Assembly: GCF_040958095.1 (NCBI RefSeq)
Contig: NC_091165.1
Span: forward strand, 32,331,460-32,395,459
Reading direction: 5' to 3'
Source of the DNA: Procambarus clarkii
Taxonomy: Eukaryota; Arthropoda; Malacostraca; Decapoda; Cambaridae
Length of the DNA: 64,000 bases
Below are positions 51,801 through 63,478 of the stretch, piece after piece. How positions within the stretch are numbered: position 1 is the first letter of the stretch; each line of letters opens with the position of its first letter. Position numbers and translations under genes: made by a program. The notes beneath the pieces are model-generated. The model had not been told where the DNA came from, ran no database searches, and saw only the letters and a list, made by a program, of their open reading frames with translations.

Positions 51801-54800
51801 ACCCCATGGTAACGAGGTCACCCATGGTACAACGAGGTCACACCATGGTAACGAAGTCACACCATGGTAACGAGGTCACCCCATGGTAACGAAGTCACAC
51901 CATGGTAACGAGGTCACACCATGGTAACGAGGTCACACCATGGTAACGAGGTCACACCATGGTAACGAGGTCACACCATGGTAACGAGGTCACCCCATGG
52001 TAACGGAGTCACACCATGGTAACGAAGTCACACCATGGTAACGAGGTCACACCATGGTAACGAAGTCACACCATGGTAACGAGGTCACACCATGGTAACG
52101 AAGTCACACCATGGTAACGAAGTCACACCATGGTAACGAGGTCACACCATGGTAACGAAGTCACACCATGGTAACGAGGTCACACCATGGTAACGAAGTC
52201 ACACCATGGTAACGAGGTCACACCATGGTAACGAGGTCACCCCATGGTAACGAGGTCACACCATGGTAACGAAGTCACACCATGGTAACGAAGTCACACC
52301 ATGGTAACGAAGTCACACCATGGTAACGAGGTCACACCATGGTAACGAAGTCACACCATGGTAACGAAGTCACACCATGGTAACGAGGTCACACCATGGT
52401 AACGAAGTCACACCATGGTAACGAAGTCACACCATGGTAACGAGGTCACACCATGGTAACGAGGTCACACCATGGTAACGAAGTCACACCATGGTAACGA
52501 GGTCACACCATGGTAACGAAGTCACACCATGGTAACCGAAGTCACACCATGGTAACGAGGTCACACCATGGTAACGAAGTCACACCATGGTAACGAAGGT
52601 CACACCATGGTAACGAGGTCACACCATGGTAACGAAGTCACACCATGGTAACGAGGTCACCCCATGGTAACGAGGTCACACCATGGTAACGAGGTCACAC
52701 CATGTACAACGAGGTCACACCATGGTAACGAAGTCACACCCTGGTAACGAGGTCACCCCATGGTAAACGAAGGTCACACCATGGTAACGAGGTCACACCA
52801 TGAACGAGCGTCACCAGGGTAGAGTCACACCATGGTAACGAGGTCACACCATGGTAACGAGGTCACACCATGGTAACGAGGTCACACCATGGTAACGGAG
52901 GTCACACCATGGTAACGAAGGTCCACACCATGGTAACGAGGTCACACCATGGTACCGAGGTCACACCATGGCTAACGAGTCACACCATGGTAACGAAGTC
53001 ACACCATGGTAAACGAGGTCACACCATGGTAACGAAGTCACACCATGGTAACGAAGTCACACCATGGTAACGAGGTCACACCATGGTAACGAAGTCACAC
53101 CATGGTAACGAAGTCACACCATGGTAACGAGGTCACACCATGGTAACGAGGTCACACCATGGTAACGAAGTCACACCATGGTAACGAGGTCACACCATGG
53201 TAACGAAGTCACACCATGGTAACGAAGTCACACCATGGTAACGAGGTCACACCATGGTAACGAAGTCACACCATGGTAACGAAGTCACACCATGGTAACG
53301 AGGTCACACCATGGTAACGAAGTCACACCATGGTAACGAGGTCACCCCATGGTAACGAGGTCACCCCATGGTAACGAGGTCACCCCATGACAACGAGGTC
53401 ACACCATGGTAAGGAAGTCACACCATGGTAACGAGGTCACCCCATGGTAACGAAGTCACACCATGGAAACGAGGTCACACCATGGTAACGAGGTCACCCC
53501 ATGGCAACGAGGTCACACCATGGAAACGAGGTCACACCATGGTAACGAGGTCACCCCATGGTAACGAAGTCACACCATGGTAACGAAGTCACACCATGGT
53601 AACGAGGTCACACCATGGTAACGAAGTCACACCATGGTAACGAGGTCACCCCATGGTAACGAGGTCACCCCATGGTAACGAGGTCACCCCATGACAACGA
53701 GGTCACACCATGGTAACGAAGTCACACCATGGTAACGAGGTCACCCCATGGTAACGAAGTCACACCATGGTAACGAGGTCACACCATGGTAACGAGGTCA
53801 CCCCATGGCAACGAGGTCACACCATGGAAACGAGGTCACACCATGGTAACGAGGTCACCCCATGGTAACGGAGTCACACCATGGTAACGAAGTCACACCA
53901 TGGTAACGAGGTCACACCATGGTAACGAAGTCACACCATGGTAACGAAGTCACACCATGGTAACGAGTCACACCATGGTAACGAAGTCACACCATGGTAA
54001 CGAGGTCACACCATGGTAACGAAGTCACACCATGGTAACGAGGTCACACCATGGTAACGAAGTCACACCATGGTAACGAAGTCACACCATGGTAACGAGG
54101 TCACACCATGGTAACGAGGTCACACCATGGTAACGAAGTCACACCATGGTAACGAGGTCACACCATGGTAACGAAGTCACACCATGGTAACGAGGTCACA
54201 CCATGGTAACGAAGTCACACCATGGTAACGAGGTCACACCATGGTAACGAGGTCACACCATGGTAACGAGGTCACACCATGGTAACGAAGTCACACCATG
54301 GTAACGAAGTCACACCATGGTAACGAGGTCACACCATGGTAACGAAGTCACACCATGGTAACGAAGTCACACCATGGTAACGAGGTCACACCATGGTAAC
54401 GAAGTCACACCATGGTAACGAAGTCACACCATGGTAACGAGGTCACACCATGGTAACGAAGTCACACCATGGTAACGAAGTCACACCATGGTAACGAAGT
54501 CACACCATGGTAACGAGGTCACACCATGGTAACGAAGTCACACCATGGTAACGAGGTCACACCATGGTAACGAGGTCACACCATGGTAACGAGGTCACAC
54601 CATGGTAACGAGGTCACCCCATGGTAACGAGGTCACCCCATGGTAACGAGGTCACACCATGGTAACGAAGTCACACCATGGTAACGAGGTCACCCCATGG
54701 TAACGAGGTCACCCCATGGTAACGAGGTCTCCCCATGGTAACGAGGTCACCCCATGGTAACGAGGTCACACCATGGTAACGAGGTCACACCATGGTAACG

Positions 54801-55545
54801 AGGTCACACCATGGTAACGAAGTCACACCATGGTAACGAGGTCACACCATGGTAACGAAGTCACACCATGGTAACGAAGTCACACCATGGTAACGAGGTC
54901 ACACTATGGTAACGAGGTCACACTATGGTAACGAAGTCACACCATGGTAACGAGGTCACACCATGGTAACGAAGTCACACCATGGTAACGAGGTCACACC
55001 ATGGTAACGAGGTCACACCATGGTAACAAGGTCACCCCATGGTAACGAGGTCACCCCATGGTAACAAGGTCACCCCATGGTAACGAAGTCACACCATGGT
55101 AACGAAGTCACACCATGGTAACGAGGTCACACCATGGTAACGAGGTCACACCATGGTAACGAGGTCTCCCCATGACAACGAGGTCACACCATGGTAACGA
55201 GGTCACACCATGGTAACGAAGTCACACCATGGTAACGAGGTCACACCATGGTAACGAGGTCACACCATGGTAACGAGGTCACACCATGGTAACGAGGTCA
55301 CACCATGGTAACGAGGTCACCCCATGGTAACGAAGTCACACCATGGTAACGAAGTCACACCATGGTAACGAGGTCACACCATGGTAACGAGGTTACCCCA
55401 TGGTAACGAAGTCACACCATGGTAACGAAGTCACCCCATGGTAACGAGGTCACACCATGGTAACGAAGTCACACCATGGTAACAAGGTCACCCCATGGTA
55501 ACGAACTCACACCACGGTAACAAGGTCACAGTATGGTAACGAGGT
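45816..55545. repeat. 19-bp satellite array (9.7 kb)
   Basis: Roughly 510 copies of CATGGTAACGAGGTCACAC, with an equally common GAAGTC form and CACCCC variants. Outside 47.96-51.4 kb and about 52.5-53.0 kb the period is nearly perfect; inside, one-base insertions and deletions are frequent. Each monomer holds CCATGG, and the GAGGTC form holds AGGTCA. The reading frames are by-products. Confidence 0.98.
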
Positions 55546-56071
55546 GACGGAGTGCTTTAATAATTCTCTGCTGTGTTCCCAGACAGTTTTCATTATTTCA
55601 TATATTGTATCTGGCCATTGTTGAGTCAAGCACACTCGTACCAGTATGGTGGGCTCTTGCGGTCGTCGTCAGACGCCCCCACCAGCGACACACCGCCGTC
55701 CAGGGACGCCAGGCGTGGAGGCCCGAGGTACATGACGCGGGTATGACGGCTGCAGTATTAACCTAGCAACTCCCCCTCCACCTTGTGGAGGCCACATCAC
55801 TGAGACCAACGAGGTGGTCACATTCCAGCGGCACATCCCTACTGAGTGTGCTCGCAGGGTGCACGTTTCGCACCATCGGCCCAAGGTCAAGCACATTAGA
55901 GCATGCGCGATAGGGTAGCAGCCGTCACTCACCAGCTTGGCAAGCACCTGGTTGTGAGATGTGCCGTACACGCATCTCCCCCAACACCGTCCACCAGTGA
56001 CCGGCCAAGCTTCCGCCCGCTGTCACTCGCCGCTGCTCTACCAACCACTCCTGGTCAACCAGCTGGTCAAT
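55546..56071. other. No gene recognised
   Basis: GC-richer, unique-looking sequence. A 100-codon minus-strand frame (55669-55971) has no domain I recognise. Text such as CACCTTGTGGAGGCCACATC and GCACATCCCTACTGAG hints at a degraded coding relic, but I cannot assign it. Confidence 0.4.
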
Positions 56072-56437
56072 CAGAGTACTATCTACCGGATCTTCAAAAC
56101 GCTTCATAGTATTATCTACCGGATCTTCAGAACGGTTCATAGTATTATCTACCGGATCTTCAGAACGGTTCATAGTACTGTCTACCGGATCTTCAAAACG
56201 CTTCATAGTATTATCTACCGGATCTTCAGAACGGTTCATAGTATTATCTACCGGATCTTCAGAACGGTTCATAGTATTATCTACCGGATCTTCAAAACGC
56301 TTCATAGTATTATCTACCGGATCTTCAGAACGGTTCATAGTATTATCTACCGGATCTTCAGAACGGTTCATAGTACTGTCTACCGGATCTTCAGAACGGT
56401 TCATAGTACTGTCTACCGGATCTTCAGAACGGTTCTA
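56072..56437. repeat. 33-bp minisatellite, about 11 copies
   Basis: Unit: AGTATTATCTACCGGATCTT + CAGAACGGTTCAT. Two main variants (CAGAACGGTT and CAAAACGCTT) follow each other in a recurring order, roughly one CAAAACGCTT unit per two or three others. Since 33 is 11 codons, both strands are open (plus: YRIFRTVHSII; minus: MNRSEDPVDNT). Confidence 0.96.
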
Positions 56438-56837
56438 ATCTGTTGACAAAATAATTATACCATCTACGGTGTTGTACAGAACCTTTGCCTAGTAAAAGTG
56501 TCTCAAGACAATCTCTTAAGTAAAAGACTAGTATTCTAAGAAGTGTCTTAGTAAATAAGGAGTGTCAAAATCTAGAAAAATGCCTAGTAAGTAATAGCCG
56601 AGGAATCAGACAGTGAAATTCTCTAGTACACCGGCCGGGGACATTCCCTAGACCTGATCGTATCTAGTGGAATTGCGTCTCTAGAAAATGGACTTATCTA
56701 GAACTTTGCTATTATTTTGTTTCATTCATGCTATTGTATGGGGTACATACATTCACTGTAATGTGCTCTTGTGTATAAGTTACATTAATTATAAGTCATT
56801 TTTCTCCCTTTCTGATAGGGGGAGATGGCTTATAATG
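56438..56837. other. No gene recognised
   Basis: Unique-looking AT-rich sequence with short AGTAAAA/TCTAG words. No ORF with a known domain. Confidence 0.5.
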
Positions 56838-57395
56838 TGTTATGACCCCCATGTGTCCTGGGGGGGGGGGAACGAGTCTACCTCAGTGAGAGTTATTCTG
56901 CCGTCCGGACCTGATGTGAGAGGTCAGAGGAAAGATGTATATATACTGAATATATAATAAACGTCAGTGAATGATTTAAAGATATGAGCAAAGGAGAAGC
57001 ATTTAAATAAGTGACATGAAATGATACTTTGGAGAAGTGAAGTAACGCTAGCAGGAGGTCGTGACCTCAGTTGAGCTACATCAGTCGTCATTGATGGTTT
57101 GAACGTCGTGATCTCCTGGGAGAAGGAAGGGGTATAGCGCTCTATGCTAGTGCTGAAGTGAAGGCTACTTGATGTCAAGTGTGAGGAAGCTGTAAGGAAA
57201 CTTCGTACACCATTTCTCTGTGATTTCGATATATTAGAGGCGACCTGGAAGTGTGTGTCGGTCACGTCTTTGTGGAGCTCTAAGTGTGTTGCTTCTTCAA
57301 GAGGAAGGAAGCAAGCAGGCGTTTCTGTTGTGGATCCTGCTGGGTGACTCTGTGTACTCGAGTCAGGAGCAGCAGAGCTGTGAGGCAGTCTTAAA
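56838..57395 (+). mobile_element. LTR of the Gypsy-like element, second copy
   Basis: Starts TGTTATGACCCC and carries, in order, GAGTCTACCTC, the complement of CTGACCTCTCA, AAATAAGTGACATGA, TCTTCAAGAGGA and CTGTGAGGCAGTC. The same words occur in inverse orientation at 15450-15872. A G-run lies at about 56861-56870. Similarity fades after about 57450 (TTGAACGCC), so the LTR is followed by a short stretch of leader. No gag follows; the 22-bp minisatellite begins there. Confidence 0.65.
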
Positions 57396-57461
57396 GAAAC
57401 TTTGTTGGACGTCTTGGAGGACTGGAGTTGAACGCCCTCGAGCTACGAATTCTGCGGTTTG

Positions 57462-58867
57462 TGTAGGAGAACCGCAACGTTTGTGTTGGTGAACCGCAAC
57501 GTTTGTGTGGGAGAACCGCAACGTTTGTGTGGGAGAACTGCAACGTTTATGTGGGAGAACCGCAACGTTTATGTGGGAGAACTGCAACGATTGTGTGGGA
57601 GAACTACAACGTTTATGTGGGAGAACCACAACGTTTATGTGGGAGAACCGCAACGTTTGTGTGGGAGACCTGCAACGTTTATGTGGGAGAACCGCAACGT
57701 TTATGTGGGAGAACTGCAACATTTATGTGGGAGACCTGCAACGTTTATGTGGGAGAACCGCAACGTTTATGTGGGAGAACCGCAACGTTTATGTGGGAGA
57801 ACCGCAACGTTTGTGTGGGAGACCTGCAACGTTTATGTGGGAGAACCGCAACGTTTATGTGGGAGAACCGCAACGTTTATGTGGGAGAACTGCAAAGTTT
57901 GTGTGGGAGAACCGCAACGTTTGTGTGGGAGAACTGCAACGTTTATGTGGGAGAACCGCAACGTTTATGTGGGAGAACTGCAACGTTTATGTGGGAGAAC
58001 CGCAACGTTTGTGTGGGAGAACTGCAACGTTTATGTGGGAGAACTGCAACGTTTATGTGGGAGAACCGCAACGTTTATGTGGGAAAACCACAACGTTTAT
58101 GTGGGAGAACCGCAACGTTTATGTGGGAGAACCGCAACGTTTGTGTGGGAGACCTGCAACGTTTATGTGGGAGAACCGCAACGTTTATGTGGGAGAACCG
58201 CAACGTTTGTGTGGGAGACCTGCAACGTTTATGTGGGAGAACCACAACGTTTATGTGGGAGAACCGCAACGTTTGTGTGGGAGACCTGCAACGTTTATGT
58301 GGGAGAACCACAACGTTTATGTGGGAGAACCGCAACGTTTGTGTGGGAGAACTGCAACGTTTATGTGGGAGAACCGCAACGTTTATGTGGGAGAACCGCA
58401 ACGTTTATGTGGGAGAACTGCAACGTTTGTGTGGGAGAACCGCAACGTTTGTGTGGGAGAACTGCAACGTTTATGTGGGAGAACCGCAACGTTTATGTGG
58501 GAGAACTGCAACGTTTATGTGGGAGAACTGCAACGTTTATGTGGGAGAACCGCAACGTTTGTGTGGGAGAACTGCAACGTTTATGTGGGAGAACTGCAAC
58601 GTTTATGTGGGAGAACCGCAACGTTTATGTGGGAGAACCGCAACGTTTATGTGGGAGAACTGCAACGTTTGTGTGGGAGACCTGCAACGTTTATGTGGGA
58701 GAACCGCAACGTTTATGTGGGAGAACCGCAACGTTTATGTGGGAGAACTGCAACGTTTATGTGGGAGAACCGCAACGTTTGTGTGGGAGACCTGCAACGT
58801 TTATGTGGGAGAACCGCAACGTTTATGTGGGAGAACCGCAACGTTTATGTGGGAGAACTGCAACGTT
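57462..58867. repeat. 22-bp minisatellite, about 64 copies
   Basis: Unit: GTTTATGTGGGAGAACCGCA + AC. Positions alternate between TATG/TGTG and ACCGC/ACTGC/ACCTGC. The first two units (57462-57500, TGTAGGAG, TGTTGGTG) are the most diverged. No stop occurs in any of the three plus frames, so three overlapping frames of 466-475 codons run through the array, all with the same 22-residue period (GEPQRLCGRTATFMWENRN). No start context or domain supports a gene. It ends directly in the BEL/Pao LTR. Confidence 0.95.
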
Positions 58868-59389
58868 TGTGGGAACCGACCTGTGAGATTTATATTTATT
58901 TAATTTATATGAATTTATATTTACGTTAATTTATATACTTCGATAGCAATTTGTATAATGATAAGTGGACTGTATTTCTGCAATAATCTCATAATCTCAC
59001 AAATCGATGCTCTACACATTAGGGGGGGTTTATATTAATTTATATATATGCAGCCAATCAAACTACAGTAATAGACTACATATATTGAAGAGGTTCCTTA
59101 TCTTATAGTACAGCAGGTTAGTCCACCAGGTATAACCAGGGTGTAGACACCACATTTTCCCTCTTTGAGGTAGCTTCCATCACCCTGGTAACTGATGCAC
59201 AAAGCATGCTTCGTCTTAACCTGTTAAAAGGGCGCTAGCTGTAAAGCCAGAATCCTATATATGACAGGTATATCAGAGAAAACACTATACATGGAACAAT
59301 GAAGACCTGGCTTAATTACCTTTAGTTTGAGGCTACCACGTGCTCTAACCGGGTCACCCTATATAATGACATTAATGGCCATAAATGAA
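58868..59389 (-). repeat. BEL/Pao 3' LTR (visible matching part)
   Basis: Matches 63479-64000. Differences include ATGCTC/ATCCTC, GGGGGGG/GGGGGAG, TATATT/TACATT, CCAGGG/CTAGGG and two in CACTATA/TACTGTA. The LTR may extend further right than 59389; its other end cannot be fixed from this window. Confidence 0.88.
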
Positions 59390-60549
59390 AGATACATGGG
59401 TTTCGGAAAAAACACTTAACTTGAATTTGTTGACAGCGTGTGATAATGGTACACCTTTGGTTTCCATAACACTTCGTCCAAGTAAAATTAACAGGAGCCG
59501 AATTGCTCCTTGCGCCTCTGGTCTAGTATCAACAATGGCTGCTCTCCTTCCCCACTGACGCCTGGCCTACATTGTCCAGATGTCAATAAGTGATAGAAGG
59601 GTCACATTTACTCTACTTTAATATTGATAATTAAGTTAATTTATATGAGATGTTTTTATAATGGTAAAGTCCAAAGACTAATGTATTTAAGAATAATTCC
59701 CACCATAATAGGTGGTGAATATAATAGTATGTGGTGATGATATCCCGTTTTCTTTAGACGGTAATTCCACTACAAGTTACGTTTTCTATGGGTAACTTGT
59801 TTATACAATACAGCTATTATCTGAATGATTATTAAATGGTGCCGGATTTTCCGACATAATTCCCCAGGGGCTGCTCACGGGTCGAAGTCCTATTTAGAAC
59901 AGACGAACACCGATACTCCTCCTTCGAATTATTAGATTATTTGATGTTAGTAGTTAGTAATCACACATTTGTGCATCTGTTCGTACAGGACGGATGTCCC
60001 GTACTAGAGTTGCAGGGGTTAGAAGTCTAATGCGATTTCATTTCCCTGTCAACTCTTGAAAGGCTAATATTCAAGCCTAATACATATTATTTAACCCAGA
60101 AGACTGGATGTGATCAAGTACTACAGTCAAGTATGATTCAGGGACTGCAGTGAGATCAGTGACATTAGATATAACTTGAAGTTTGTTCAGGTAACTGGTC
60201 ACTGATATATAAACACTGAGGCCCATGGAATACATCTTGATTAAATAATAAATGTATCAAATCAGTCATCAGATTTATTGGGGTTTAATTTAGTTAATTG
60301 ATTCAGAAGATTGAATAGCTCATCATTAAAGTAAAGTATGGTTCTGAGACTGCAGTGGGTTCAGTGACATTGGTCGCAGTGACTTGTAGCTGTTTAAGCT
60401 ACTGTTCACTGATTTGCCACTGAGGCCTCATGAACTCATCTTCAGCTTTAAATGATGATACTAACATCAACCTCTGTTACTATAGTCAGCTGTAATCTCC
60501 TTAGTATAATGCTACTGGAGAAATATAATCAGCTGACAAATTTAGATTT
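59390..60549 (-). other. BEL/Pao LTR remainder and 3' internal region, no polymerase
   Basis: No ORF and no RT or integrase motif. It contains a diverged tandem duplication of 207 bp: about 60097-60303 and 60304-60510 share CAGAAGAnTG, GGGACTGCAGTG/GAGACTGCAGTG and CAGTGACATT. The deletion of pol lies next to the ORF end at 60550. Confidence 0.6.
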
Positions 60550-62532
60550 CTATTGGAATTGTTTATCTGCAGGCATAGGTCTCCTCAGGCTTGATACTGG
60601 GCCTGAGAGTAATTTACCTCCTGCAGAGTTTAACATGGTTATACCCTGATATTTAGTAGGGCTACCGATGAATCGATGGCAATAGTCTGTCCCAACAAGG
60701 AGACCGAAGTCAGTGAGGTGATCAGACTTAATATTATCTGCCAATTTTATTCCTCTATTTCTCAGGAATTTGGCTGTTGCTCTCAGACCTTGAACTTGTA
60801 GGTCTACTGGTATTTTGTCCACCACAATGGCTTGTATTCGACAGACGTACCTGCCTAAGCGTACTGATGGTTGTACCACCTGGTAGACTTGAGGTCCTGC
60901 ATCTGTTACAAACCCTGAGATGTTGAATGACGTCTGGGCTACAGGCCTTAATTGTAGTTCATCTGCCAACTTTTTAGTGACAAATGTTCTCTGGGATCCT
61001 TGGTCAAACAACCCACGGGTATGGACCTTGGCCCTCTTATTCAGGATGGTAATTTGGGCAGTAGGCAAAGTCGTATTACCTTTAGACTTTGCCGATTGGA
61101 CACTCTTTGTTTGTTGCACCTTGCAGTACTGTACTGTGGTGGGAATGCTATCTTCCACCTTGGGGTTTGGAGACGTTGTTTTGGTGTCTCTGCACAATGC
61201 TGCATGGTGCTGACCTTTGTTACACCTATTACAGATGTGTAATTGGGTCTCACAGTCCTTGATGTTATGTTTCCTGAGGCACCTCGTGCAATGTTGCAAA
61301 TCTTTGAGTCGCTCAACACGGGCGTCACTATCAGGAAAATTAGAGCAGTGGTACATTGATTGTTTCTCATTGCAGAACAAACATGTTCCATAGCTTCCAG
61401 TACCCTTTGGTGTCACGTTCTTGGGTGACACAGTAACTATAGGCTTGGAGGGTCCCACTGCATATACACCCACGCTGCTACTGTTCCACTTTGGTGTTGA
61501 ATTATATTGTCTAGATTGATTTGGAGTACCTTTGGTACTCTGTGGTTTACTATTATTGGTTTCTGAGGGTTTACTTGGTGGTTTTAATTTGTCATGTGTT
61601 CGTAATTGATGAACTACTGACTTTAAACCTTCAGATATTTCATTCATAGATAAGATGCTTTTATTGTAATGAGCACTCATTTGTCTCAATATGTCCCTAG
61701 GTATTTTCTCCTGGACAATTATTTTCAAGACCCACTCAGCCCCGTTTGTATCTGCTGTCAGGCTGAGGGCATTGATCAATGATTCTACCTCCAGCTTGAA
61801 GACTTGGAGTGAATCAGCTGAAGCCTCCGGTGGGGGTAAATGCAACAGCTCATGAACTAAATGTGATGTTCTTACTTCTGGATCAGCATAATTATCCTTG
61901 AGGAGTTTTACTGCCAGATCATAGCCATCATTAGTTAATCTCAGATGGGATACTACTGTTTTAGCCTCACCTGATAATTGACCTTGCAAATAAGAGAATT
62001 TACTACTCTTTGGTAAAGATTGTTTTGAGTCTACAAGGTCAACGAATTTGTTCCAAAATTCGTCCCAATCTTCCTCATCTTTTCCTGAGAAAGTGGGTAA
62101 ATTAATTGGAGGGAGTCGAGCTTCTGCTTGACTCGTATTAGATGCAACTGTTGTTGTTGTTGCCTTGTTCTGGGCAATTAATTTGACATAAGGCTGTAAC
62201 GTGGCCAGAGTGTGATCTTCATAATTCGCAAGATCAACCATAATGTCGTCTATTTCTGTTTCTGATAAATTGGTGTTGGCAAGTTCAGCCACATATGTTG
62301 CTATTTGACATTTGATTTGCTCAAATTTACCTGCAGCTGCTTGATAATAGCTTTCCAGGTCAGCATAATCAACTTGAGATTGTTGTGACAAATCTTCACA
62401 TTTCTTGATCTGTCTTGTTAAGTGGCCTTTAAGACCTGCAAGGGTTCTTTTCATTCTCCCTGCATTATCCATACTGGCTAGTTGGTGAAGCCTTGTGGGG
62501 CTTGTACTTGGGCTGCTCATAATACTGAACAA
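60550..62532 (-). CDS. BEL/Pao Gag-protease polyprotein, intact frame
   Basis: 660 residues. Residues 1-140 are helical Gag. The LPTFSGKDEEDWDEFWNKF segment (145-163) and the region to about 310 match the DUF1759-type BEL/Pao Gag. Three Cys/His knuckles follow: CLFCNEKQSMYHC (384-396), CTRCLRKHNIKDC (415-427) and CNRCNKGQHHAALC (434-447), for RNA binding. The protease domain (DUF1758-like) has the active-site segment LFDQGSQRTFV (508-518) and the second landmark LLVGTDYC (611-618). The start is the first Met of the frame; a second in-frame Met lies at residue 5. The ORF stops at 660, just where the RT should begin, so it makes particles and protease but no polymerase. Confidence 0.92.
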   Translation of the reverse strand: MFSIMSSPSTSPTRLHQLASMDNAGRMKRTLAGLKGHLTRQIKKCEDLSQQSQVDYADLESYYQAAAGKFEQIKCQIATYVAELANTNLSETEIDDIMVDLANYEDHTLATLQPYVKLIAQNKATTTTVASNTSQAEARLPPINLPTFSGKDEEDWDEFWNKFVDLVDSKQSLPKSSKFSYLQGQLSGEAKTVVSHLRLTNDGYDLAVKLLKDNYADPEVRTSHLVHELLHLPPPEASADSLQVFKLEVESLINALSLTADTNGAEWVLKIIVQEKIPRDILRQMSAHYNKSILSMNEISEGLKSVVHQLRTHDKLKPPSKPSETNNSKPQSTKGTPNQSRQYNSTPKWNSSSVGVYAVGPSKPIVTVSPKNVTPKGTGSYGTCLFCNEKQSMYHCSNFPDSDARVERLKDLQHCTRCLRKHNIKDCETQLHICNRCNKGQHHAALCRDTKTTSPNPKVEDSIPTTVQYCKVQQTKSVQSAKSKGNTTLPTAQITILNKRAKVHTRGLFDQGSQRTFVTKKLADELQLRPVAQTSFNISGFVTDAGPQVYQVVQPSVRLGRYVCRIQAIVVDKIPVDLQVQGLRATAKFLRNRGIKLADNIKSDHLTDFGLLVGTDYCHRFIGSPTKYQGITMLNSAGGKLLSGPVSSLRRPMPADKQFQ

Positions 62533-63478
62533 ACACTAATGGTAGCCTAGGGTAAATTCTGCACTCACTAGGCAATAATCCTACCTCTACTAGAGGTTAG
62601 CACTTAAAATTAATACACATTATATATATACAATCATACACACTAATGATTTGAGTGATAAACCAGTGTCATGGAAGTACCTTTAGGTTAGCTCTTCTAT
62701 ATCACCCTAGGATGGTAGAGACACTAATTAATCACTCAAAGGTGTAATGATCATAAGTAATTTATTATATATACAACTCAATTCGAGTTGATAAAAATTA
62801 CACCCAAAATAGGGTCTGCACCATTCATTAATGGTGTTAGGTTATTCAATATAGTACAACTGACTATGGTAATAATGGGACTAGGATGAACAATAATAGT
62901 TCAACTAGTCAATGGTTAATATCCTACCCTGTTATGGGTTGGCAATTAGTAAATATTATACTGTGATCACTAGTGCAATATATATTAAATAATTCTCTAT
63001 TTTGGAGAAATAATATATACAATTATTGATAATAGCCTCTTAATTAGCCTCTATGAAACTTCTAATATTACCTAGAACTATTAAATATTATTAGTGACCT
63101 CGCGAAATAAAGTCCACAAAATTCGTAGATAATCTCTCGCGAAATTTAACACCACGAAATCCGTGAACAATTTCGCGACACCACAGCCACTACTTTGGCT
63201 GGCTTCAATATTAGCGTTGTCATTTCACAGAATAACACGCCACCAAATCTGTGGGTGTGCATGAAACCGCTGACTAAGGCTGATCTGAACTGAGCGGGTC
63301 TCGTGAACTCTCACGAGGTAACGCCGCTGTCTTTAACTGGCTGGCCTTTGTTTAAATCACACTGCACTAGTTTATTTAATGAATCCACTGGTTAACTGGT
63401 TCATCCGGTACTAAGATGACCAAATATGGGTTCATAGGACCAAATAATCCGTCATCCGGTTCGAAGATGACCAATTAA
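62533..63478 (-). other. BEL/Pao leader between 5' LTR and gag
   Basis: About 946 bp, AT-rich, without an ORF. Next to the LTR (minus strand, five bases inside) lies TGGTCATCTTCGAACCGG, a candidate primer-binding site because it starts with TGG. I cannot match it to a specific tRNA 3' end, and its spacing from the TTCGA loop is too short for a normal T arm, so it is weak. A similar word (CCGGTACTAAGATGACCA) occurs about 50 bp further in. Confidence 0.5.

Noticed and set aside
55925..56446. In-frame 11-residue repeat proteins on both strands of the 33-bp minisatellite
   Set aside because: A period divisible by three keeps both strands open; no gene structure is visible around it.
63452..63474. 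tRNA 3' end (GGTTCGA ... CCA) beside the BEL/Pao LTR
   Set aside because: Too few bases between TTCGA and CCA for a T arm plus acceptor stem; kept only as a weak primer-site candidate.
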